Below are positions 6,325 through 11,974 of a DNA stretch of 13,804 nucleotides, piece after piece (position 1 is the first letter of the stretch; each line of letters opens with the position of its first letter). The position numbers were made by a program, and so were the translations under genes. This stretch comes from a bacterium (lineage in GTDB: Bacteria; Patescibacteriota; Patescibacteriia; 2-12-FULL-60-25): NCBI GenBank assembly GCA_024654265.1, contig JANLIO010000050.1, positions 1 to 13,804 of the forward strand, read 5' to 3'. Below the pieces are notes generated by a model. The model saw only the letters and a program-made list of their open reading frames with translations, did no database searches and was not told the DNA's origin.

Positions 6325-7346
6325 TGGCGAGAAAGTGAATCTGTATTCGATATTTCCTGCTCTGACCACTCTGTCGCCTTTTGGAGCAACGCATGCAGAG
6401 CACGAACATCGCCCGGCTCAAAAAGCACATGATCCGGCAACAGCTCAGGAATCCCTCCAACTCTTGATGCAATAACCGGGCATGCAAAAGAAAGAGCCTC
6501 CAGAATGACTGTTGGCTGGTTCTCATAAACAAGCGAAGGGACAATAACTGTTGGTTTTGTCTGATAGAGCGATTGAACACGATTATGATCCATGCGACCT
6601 CGTAGGACAATCTTTGAATCACCTTTTTGTTCAATGTGTGAATAGAGATCTCCATCACCAACAAGATGAAGCCGTGGTCGATCGCTCCCAAGTCGCTCCC
6701 AAGCCTCAATCAAAATCTCCACACCCTTGTCTGCATCAAGACGACCTACATACAAAAAATCCTGTTTTAAAATCGACGAATCACCATCCATACTCCGTGA
6801 ATCAAATTGAGGAAGCGGATTTGGAAGAATATGCGTTGATGCGTGCGTAAAAAATCCGAACTGTTGGTGCAAAGACAGAAGCCAACGCGACGGCGACAGA
6901 ACAACATTCGGAGTTCCAAATGTACGTCGACGAAGAACAGACCAACACCAACGCCAGCACAATCGGAGTTTTGGCATGGATTCACCGTGAACAATCTGAC
7001 CACTCGGTTCAACCAGCTGAACATCATGCAAAACATGAATCCACGGAACACCCTGCGACTGAATTTTTCGAGGCGTTCCAAACCCACATCCCATCAACGT
7101 ATGCGTGAGCAAAACATCCGGTTGGAGTGCACTCATTTGTTTTACGAGGTCATCTTTTGGAAACAAATCCGCAAGATGATAAAAAAAACGCAAAAATGGA
7201 GACACTTCTATAAAGCGTGCTGGATGATGAATTACGAATACATCATGAGAACGTCGTTTCAGCCCCTCAGAATGTTCGTACGCAATAACCCCTGCCCCAC
7301 CACGTACATTCGGTGGGTAATCATTCGATAAGATTACGATGCGCAT
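6270..7346 (-). CDS. GT4 family glycosyltransferase (GT-B fold)
   Basis: A 358-residue retaining glycosyltransferase, probably cytoplasmic and membrane-associated, that transfers a sugar from a nucleotide donor. The N-terminal Rossmann domain opens with RIVILSNDYPPNVRGGAGV, the glycine-rich acceptor-side loop typical of GT4. The C-terminal domain has GRLDADKG (201-208), LVGDGDL (228-234) and the donor-binding E-x7-E pair at E275 and E283 (ENQPTVILE), followed by SRVGGIPELL. Length is normal for the family. The gene begins inside the last codons of the upstream GT4 gene (13-base overlap) and is the last gene of the operon. Its 3' end overlaps the convergent membrane-protein gene, and no terminator is visible there. 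Sugar specificity cannot be read from the sequence. Confidence 0.9.
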   Translation of the reverse strand: MRIVILSNDYPPNVRGGAGVIAYEHSEGLKRRSHDVFVIHHPARFIEVSPFLRFFYHLADLFPKDDLVKQMSALQPDVLLTHTLMGCGFGTPRKIQSQGVPWIHVLHDVQLVEPSGQIVHGESMPKLRLCWRWCWSVLRRRTFGTPNVVLSPSRWLLSLHQQFGFFTHASTHILPNPLPQFDSRSMDGDSSILKQDFLYVGRLDADKGVEILIEAWERLGSDRPRLHLVGDGDLYSHIEQKGDSKIVLRGRMDHNRVQSLYQTKPTVIVPSLVYENQPTVILEALSFACPVIASRVGGIPELLPDHVLFEPGDVRALHALLQKATEWSEQEISNTDSLSRHHSDAVLDELELLLKSNL

Positions 7347-8413
7347 ATGGATGTATACACGTCCTCAATTCCCTTTAAATGAGACTGCCACGTAAAATGC
7401 TGAGTGACTCTTTTTCGCGCTTCTCTTCCAAATAATTTTCGCTGTTCAGGATTAGATAGCAGTCTGTTTAATGCGCTCGTTAATGCCTGCACATCGCCCA
7501 CAGGAAACAGAATCCCCGTCTCTTCATTTTTCACGACCGTTCGCACACCGGGGAGATCTGATGCAACGACTGGGATGCCACATGACTGGGCTTCAAGCGC
7601 AACGAGCCCAAATGCTTCCGCACGACTCGTTGACGGGAATGCAAGAACACTCGCAGATTGATACAAGTGGATCAGTTCATCTTCATTCTTTCTTCCAACA
7701 AAGAAAACGCGATCCAAAATTCCCAACGCTTTTGCTTCGTTTTCATATTTCTTTTTTAAGTCACCATCCCCCACAAGAATCGCTTTCACATTCAGAATGT
7801 TTTTTAATGCTTCAAGCAAAAGAGACACTCCCTTAAAGGCATGCGCCGTATCCATTCCACCAACAAACAAGATGGTATTTTCTTCATCTGAGTTTCCTTT
7901 TTTTTGCGCAGAATCAATATCATTCAATGGACAATATAGTTGTTCATCAATCCCAAATGGGATCTCTATCATTTTCGACTGCCACTTTTGTATCGTAGAT
8001 GTCATCGCATAATCCATTGACGAAACAAGGATCGCATCTGCCGAATCCATAATTCGATCTTGAAATAACCTCCGATACGCACGAAAAATCAACCCCTTTG
8101 CTCCTAATGCATCCGCGTCCATATGAAATGTGACAACAAGATGTCGAATAACACCCTTTTGTTTTAGTCTGGCAACGTATTCATCTGTTCCGAAGAAAGG
8201 ATAATGAAGGTGAACAACGTCCGTATTTTTCACAAGATGTTCCAATGAATAAATCCGACCCGCATTCCCAATCCTTGTGCTTAGATGTGAATTCAAAGAA
8301 GTGAGATGCGCATCAAAACCATCTGCGCAAAGTCCCGCGACTTCTCGCGAAGCAACAGCCCCGATCCCTCCAATCTCGGGAGGCGAAACACATGAAACAT
8401 GAAGGATCCGCAT
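7334..8413 (-). CDS. GT4 family glycosyltransferase (GT-B fold)
   Basis: A 359-residue glycosyltransferase of the GT4 type, the second of an adjacent pair. It starts MRILHVSCVSPPEIGGIGAV, with the usual glycine-rich loop, followed by VVHLHYPF and VTFHMD segments of the acceptor domain. The donor domain shows LFVGGMD, LVGDGDL and the E-x7-E motif as EAFGLVALE, followed by SDLPGVRTVV. I chose the ATG at 8413: it lies five bases after the stop of the upstream GT2, and the conserved fold begins at that Met. The longer reading frame to 8464 would only add 17 residues that overlap the upstream gene. The strain of paired GT4 genes suggests successive sugar additions to one lipid-linked glycan. Donor and acceptor are unknown. 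Confidence 0.9.
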   Translation of the reverse strand: MRILHVSCVSPPEIGGIGAVASREVAGLCADGFDAHLTSLNSHLSTRIGNAGRIYSLEHLVKNTDVVHLHYPFFGTDEYVARLKQKGVIRHLVVTFHMDADALGAKGLIFRAYRRLFQDRIMDSADAILVSSMDYAMTSTIQKWQSKMIEIPFGIDEQLYCPLNDIDSAQKKGNSDEENTILFVGGMDTAHAFKGVSLLLEALKNILNVKAILVGDGDLKKKYENEAKALGILDRVFFVGRKNEDELIHLYQSASVLAFPSTSRAEAFGLVALEAQSCGIPVVASDLPGVRTVVKNEETGILFPVGDVQALTSALNRLLSNPEQRKLFGREARKRVTQHFTWQSHLKGIEDVYTSICAS

Positions 8414-8418
8414 AGTGT

Positions 8419-9492
8419 CTACCAAATAACAATTTTTTTCATGACAAGATGAATTCCATTCCACACAGGATGCGCAATACGATTCATCAAACTTTCGGGT
8501 ACATCTTGATATGAAATGCGTGTTGTAAATCGCGGAATAATATCTTGATCACGTCGTGATCGAATCTTTTTTATCTCTTTTCTGCCGTGACGAATATACG
8601 AAAATGATGATCGCGAAAGCACGTCATTGTATGACCGAATTTTTTCACGCCACCACTTGCCACGAATGGACAGGATAAGAAGCCCCAGCTCAAGGACAAA
8701 AAGAAACGGCGCGAGCAGAATGAGTGTTCCAACGTGATAATTTTTGAACATGACGAGGAGACGATTGCGCTCCATCCAGTACATTTTTGTGATAGAACGG
8801 GAGAATTCGTAACGATGTTGCACGACACTCTTTGGCGCGAGAAGATTGTCATACCCGGCAAGAAGAAGCCTCCAGCCAAGATCAAGATCCTCATGATACA
8901 GGAAAAGATCCTCATCAAGCAGTCCAACTTTCTTAAGCGCTTCCACCTGATACAGCACTCCAGCCCCCGTTGCATAGGCGATATGTTTCACCTCCGTTGG
9001 CGCAGATGATCGTGGCTCTTTCCATCCTCCGCAATATCCAAAACCAAAAAGATGAATTTCGTTTCCCCAAGAATTTAAAATCTCCGGATCTTGTTGAAGA
9101 ACGAGGAGAGATTGAACCGATCCGGCGTTTGGACGTGCTTCAGCGACCTCCACAGCCTCAAGAAGTGCAAACGGCTCAAACGACGCATCATGATTTAAAA
9201 GATACACGTACGGATGACCGGCTTCGATTGCAATCCGCATGACAAGATTATTTCCTCCACTAAAACCCGTATTCTTCCCCGGCTCGTGGATCTGAATTGG
9301 GGGAAGTTGACCCACTCGTGTACGCATTTCCGCACGCACAGCATCCATAGATCCCTCTTCAGGATCGTTGTTCACAAAATGTACTCGAAGCGATTCGTGC
9401 GGATAGCGCACTGTCTCGAGCCCTTCGAATAACGCCTCCATGTATGGAGCGCTTTTCCAGAGTACGACAACGACATCTATAAATGGTTTCAT
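8419..9492 (-). CDS. GT2 family glycosyltransferase, rhamnosyltransferase-like (WbbL type)
   Basis: A 357-residue GT-A-fold, inverting glycosyltransferase. The order of motifs fits the WbbL/rhamnosyltransferase-like branch of GT2: a first strand with DVVVVLWKSAPYM, then NTGFSGGNN (74-82), the metal-site variant LLNHD (98-102, where NPD or DxD is more common) and FLYHEDLDLGWRLLLAGY (197-214), which carries the ED catalytic/acceptor motif. A hydrophobic segment (about 255-276) and a basic tail (KWWREKIRSY and beyond) suggest attachment to the cytoplasmic membrane, as in other enzymes acting on polyprenyl-diphosphate glycans. The start overlaps the stop of the DUF2304 gene by four bases (ATGA), so translation is probably coupled. 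Use of dTDP-rhamnose is possible but not shown. Confidence 0.88.
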   Translation of the reverse strand: MKPFIDVVVVLWKSAPYMEALFEGLETVRYPHESLRVHFVNNDPEEGSMDAVRAEMRTRVGQLPPIQIHEPGKNTGFSGGNNLVMRIAIEAGHPYVYLLNHDASFEPFALLEAVEVAEARPNAGSVQSLLVLQQDPEILNSWGNEIHLFGFGYCGGWKEPRSSAPTEVKHIAYATGAGVLYQVEALKKVGLLDEDLFLYHEDLDLGWRLLLAGYDNLLAPKSVVQHRYEFSRSITKMYWMERNRLLVMFKNYHVGTLILLAPFLFVLELGLLILSIRGKWWREKIRSYNDVLSRSSFSYIRHGRKEIKKIRSRRDQDIIPRFTTRISYQDVPESLMNRIAHPVWNGIHLVMKKIVIW

Positions 9493-9875
9493 ACGGTTTC
9501 AATATCTTGTTGATCCTGCGACCTAGATCCTGCGTCCTGATGTGGAGGTTCTTGGTTTATTTTGTGAAGGGCAGACTCTCGAATCAATAGAGTAATCGTT
9601 CGCTCCAACTTTTCATGTTGAAGAAAGAGGCGGAAGATAAGAAGTAACACAATTGCGACAGATGCATACAAGACAAAATCAACTCCACGGCCAACGCCAA
9701 AGAGATTTGCAATCCGCGTTGTCATCTCTGGACGAAGGACAACGACACTTGCGACGATCCAAACGGCAGACCACCCAAGTGCCTCACGAACATGGATAAT
9801 TCGCTGATGAACACGACGCCACGTCACGAAAAACGCACACGCCATGAGAAAAAGAAGGAAAAATTGGATTAACAT
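9489..9875 (-). CDS. DUF2304 family small membrane protein
   Basis: A 128-residue protein with three hydrophobic segments: one at the N-terminus, one around ALGWSAVWIVASVVVL, and one around VDFVLYASVAIVLLLIFRL. Between the last two lies RPEMTTRIANLFGVGRG, the conserved core of DUF2304 proteins. The tail after about residue 105 is polar and rich in Gln and Asp and contains a 14-base tandem repeat. DUF2304 genes commonly sit next to polyprenyl-phosphate GT2 genes, as here, and are thought to help such enzymes at the membrane; their biochemical role is not established. The ATG at 9875 is chosen because it follows the upstream stop by one base. The longer frame begins with a GTG at 9893 that would overlap that gene. 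The downstream gene is coupled through ATGA. Confidence 0.85.
   Translation of the reverse strand: MLIQFFLLFLMACAFFVTWRRVHQRIIHVREALGWSAVWIVASVVVLRPEMTTRIANLFGVGRGVDFVLYASVAIVLLLIFRLFLQHEKLERTITLLIRESALHKINQEPPHQDAGSRSQDQQDIETV
9512..9539. repeat. 14-base imperfect tandem repeat in the DUF2304 tail
   Basis: GATCCTGCGACCTA (9512-9525) is followed directly by GATCCTGCGTCCTG (9526-9539), a 12/14 match. The unit is not a multiple of three, so a change in copy number would shift the frame of the last residues. It lies in the weakly constrained, polar C-terminal tail. Confidence 0.6.
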
Positions 9876-9876
9876 A

Positions 9877-10572
9877 TTATTTGATAAAAACACCTAAAAA
9901 GAGTTGCCATACAATATGAAATGCATCCCAAGGCTTTTGTCCCTTTTTTAATGATTCTTCCGAATAAACAACGCGTGCCGGCACTTCACACCATCGCAAA
10001 TTCGATCTCGTTACATTTCGAAGTATTTCTGAGCAATGTGCCATCCGATCTTGCGAAAACTGAACTTGTTGAGCAGCATGTACTGTCATCGCACGAAAAC
10101 CCGACTGCGGATCTGTCACCTGTCGAGGAACGCCGACAACAAGCGAGTTAAATGCTCGTGCCAGATGCAACAACGCCTTTCTACTCTTAGGCATTCCAAC
10201 GGCATCCTCACCCAAAAAGCGAGATCCGAAAACAACGTCTGCACTCCCAGCTTCAAGTGGCGACAATAAACGCGCGATTGAAACCGGATCATGCTGACCA
10301 TCCGCGTCAATGTGAACGATATGTGTCGCTCCCAAATGAATAGCCCCTTCTGTTCCAGTTCGAAGCGCAGCGCCCTGACCACGGTTCACGATGTGACGAA
10401 ACACGATAACACCCGATTGTTCCGCAATTTCAGCCGTTCCATCCTCTGATCCATCATCAACAACGATAATACGGTCTACAAAAGGGCGAACACTCTGAAT
10501 TGTTTCAAAAATCCTCGTTTTTTCAAAAAACGCAGGAATAACTGCAAAAACGCGACGCTCCATTTGCCACAT
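9877..10572 (-). CDS. GT2 polyprenyl/dolichyl-phosphate glycosyltransferase-like (DPM1/DPG type)
   Basis: A 231-residue GT-A-fold glycosyltransferase of the DPM1-like branch, which usually makes a polyprenyl-phosphate sugar that GT-C enzymes later use on the outer face. Motifs: VIPAFFEK (11-18), IIVVDDGSEDGTAEIA (35-50), RGQGAALRTG, the metal-binding DADGQHDP (about 94-101), VFGSRF and DPQSGFRAM (the conserved FR region). No C-terminal transmembrane helices are present, so membrane association may depend on the DUF2304 protein encoded directly downstream. It is the first gene of the glycan operon. TAATGT lies six bases before the ATG with a TTGCTA hexamer 17 bases further up. A second Met at codon 4 is an alternative start. 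Together with the GT-C-like protein at 4249 this gives a plausible donor-synthase/transferase pair; that link is inference. Confidence 0.88.
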   Translation of the reverse strand: MWQMERRVFAVIPAFFEKTRIFETIQSVRPFVDRIIVVDDGSEDGTAEIAEQSGVIVFRHIVNRGQGAALRTGTEGAIHLGATHIVHIDADGQHDPVSIARLLSPLEAGSADVVFGSRFLGEDAVGMPKSRKALLHLARAFNSLVVGVPRQVTDPQSGFRAMTVHAAQQVQFSQDRMAHCSEILRNVTRSNLRWCEVPARVVYSEESLKKGQKPWDAFHIVWQLFLGVFIK

Positions 10573-10578
10573 ACCGAT

Positions 10579-10584
10579 ACATTA
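10579..10584 (-). promoter_or_regulatory. Possible -10 element for the glycan operon
   Basis: TAATGT on the minus strand ends six bases before the ATG at 10572, with TTGCTA 17 bases upstream of it. Neither hexamer is strong. The position repeats the short spacing seen before the ftsB-like gene, so a leaderless transcript is possible. It lies in the 85-base divergent gap shared with the gene at 10658. Confidence 0.35.
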
Positions 10585-10641
10585 CATGGGGCAAATCAAT
10601 GTAGCAATCGTTCTCTTCTTCTACAACAGGTTCTCATCCAG

Positions 10642-10647
10642 TATACT
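10642..10647 (+). promoter_or_regulatory. -10 element before the gene at 10658
   Basis: TATACT matches the -10 consensus at five of six positions and ends ten bases before the ATG at 10658. The predicted start site would be about four bases before that ATG. There is no Shine-Dalgarno sequence and the -35 region is weak. Its position argues that the upstream in-frame ATG at 10586 is not used. Confidence 0.5.
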
Positions 10648-10657
10648 AAATTCCACT

Positions 10658-11959
10658 ATGAAAGAAATGCCCTCACTCACTCCTGATCCAGAGCGATTCG
10701 GACAAACAAAAGGACGCCAGATCGACCTCCCCGTGCATTCTGAAAGATTTTCTCATTTGGAAGAAGGAATCGATTATTCTATTGTAAAAAAAAATGATGC
10801 TGTTGTAGCCAATAGAAAACTCCAAGATTTTATGGTGTTCGTCAATCCAAGCGAGGGCAAAATATCAAAAGATGTATACCCACCGCATTGGCGGACAATC
10901 TCTGATAGCAATATCACGGCCACAACAACAGTCAAATATAATACTGACAAGGGCTGGGTTGAAGAACAAGTACCTTTTTATACCGCAAATACAAAAGGGG
11001 TCGGATTTCTAAAACCGACTGCCGAGGGAATCTCATTGGAAGACTACGAGACATGGACTCGAAAAGATCCGTTTGGAGAACACGATTTCGGGTATCAAAT
11101 ACTCGGACTCTCTTCAAAAATGGACTACATGTCCTTTGGAGACATTTTGCAAAAATCACAATTTCTACAAAACTCGGGATTACGAACCGAGTGCTTTTGG
11201 GGAATCGCAAAACTGAATAATGTTTATTTTCAGGGAAAGAAGGTTTCGATCGACGAACTTCGTAAAAAAGAAGTTATTCCAAAACGTAAGGACTACCAAC
11301 CTCACATGGCAGTTCGTCTCTTAAAAACAAATCACAGAGTGCAAGAATTGGAAAGTGTCACAGAAGAGCGTCGTGAAGCGTTATTTGAACACGCGTTTCA
11401 TGTATTCAATCAAGAATCGAAAGATCGCGAACTCGATTTCCCTGAACTTTCAATAAAAAATCCAAAACATCAAGAAATTTTTCTTTCCGAATTTTTCCGA
11501 CGAATGGGAGAAAATATGGGGGTGCTAATTCATATCGGCTACAATCACTATCGATCTCATTCGGCGAATGTTTCCCTTGCCGCCGAAATGGTTGATATCG
11601 GAACAGTGGGCTCATGGAGGACTGAAAAGAAATCTCAAAGTGTTTCTAAAAAATATGATGGTGTACGCCGAGCACACCTAAAAGACATGCGAGATGTGGC
11701 ATACACGTTACGAAGCCTTCTAAAATCAGCTCGGCTTCAAGGATTTCAGATTCAAAAAAAGAAGGAATGGATCAACCTATTCATTGATGGGATGAAAAAT
11801 AAGATGAATTTCGAACGTATTCGTGACATTGAAAAAACAGATCCTGAAAAAGCAATACAATGGATGTCTGCTATTCTAAATGCCGTTATCGTGGAACGAA
11901 AATCACTTCCTGGCCTTTTAGAAAATGATGTGGAAGATTGGGGATTGCATCTATCCTGA
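10658..11959 (+). CDS. Unknown protein with kinase-like (SelO-reminiscent) motif pattern
   Basis: A 433-residue soluble protein with no signal peptide or membrane helix. I do not recognise a named family. Conserved-looking blocks are: KGVGFLKPTAEG (113-124); LGLSSKMDYMSFGDI (149-163) with GLRTE (174-178); MAVRLLKTNHRVQEL (217-231); and the block FFRRMGENMGVLIHIGY (279-295) running into HSANVSLAAEMVDIGTVGSW (301-320). In the last, N304 and D313 are nine residues apart in an HxxN...DIG arrangement like a kinase catalytic loop plus DFG. As I recall, the spacing equals that in SelO pseudokinases (NTDN...DYG), but the SelO catalytic Asp position is Ala303 here. The C-terminal third is helical and basic. 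The start at 10658 is preferred over 10586 because of the -10 element. It converges on the next gene with 15 bases between stops. An ATP-binding or AMPylating role is only a hypothesis. Confidence 0.6.
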   Translation: MKEMPSLTPDPERFGQTKGRQIDLPVHSERFSHLEEGIDYSIVKKNDAVVANRKLQDFMVFVNPSEGKISKDVYPPHWRTISDSNITATTTVKYNTDKGWVEEQVPFYTANTKGVGFLKPTAEGISLEDYETWTRKDPFGEHDFGYQILGLSSKMDYMSFGDILQKSQFLQNSGLRTECFWGIAKLNNVYFQGKKVSIDELRKKEVIPKRKDYQPHMAVRLLKTNHRVQELESVTEERREALFEHAFHVFNQESKDRELDFPELSIKNPKHQEIFLSEFFRRMGENMGVLIHIGYNHYRSHSANVSLAAEMVDIGTVGSWRTEKKSQSVSKKYDGVRRAHLKDMRDVAYTLRSLLKSARLQGFQIQKKKEWINLFIDGMKNKMNFERIRDIEKTDPEKAIQWMSAILNAVIVERKSLPGLLENDVEDWGLHLS

Positions 11960-11974
11960 GCCAACGCGATTCAT

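Noticed and set aside
8414..8464. A 17-residue N-terminal extension of the GT4 protein to 8464
   Set aside because: It overlaps the end of the upstream GT2 gene, and the conserved GT4 N-terminus begins exactly at the Met at 8413, five bases after the upstream stop.
10586..10657. A longer N-terminus for the kinase-like protein starting at the ATG at 10586
   Set aside because: The added 24 residues would span the -10 element TATACT and the divergent promoter, and have no Shine-Dalgarno sequence. The Met at 10658 fits better, though it is not proven.
11960..11974. A terminator between the two convergent unknown genes
   Set aside because: Only 15 bases separate the stops, and I see no hairpin or T-run there.
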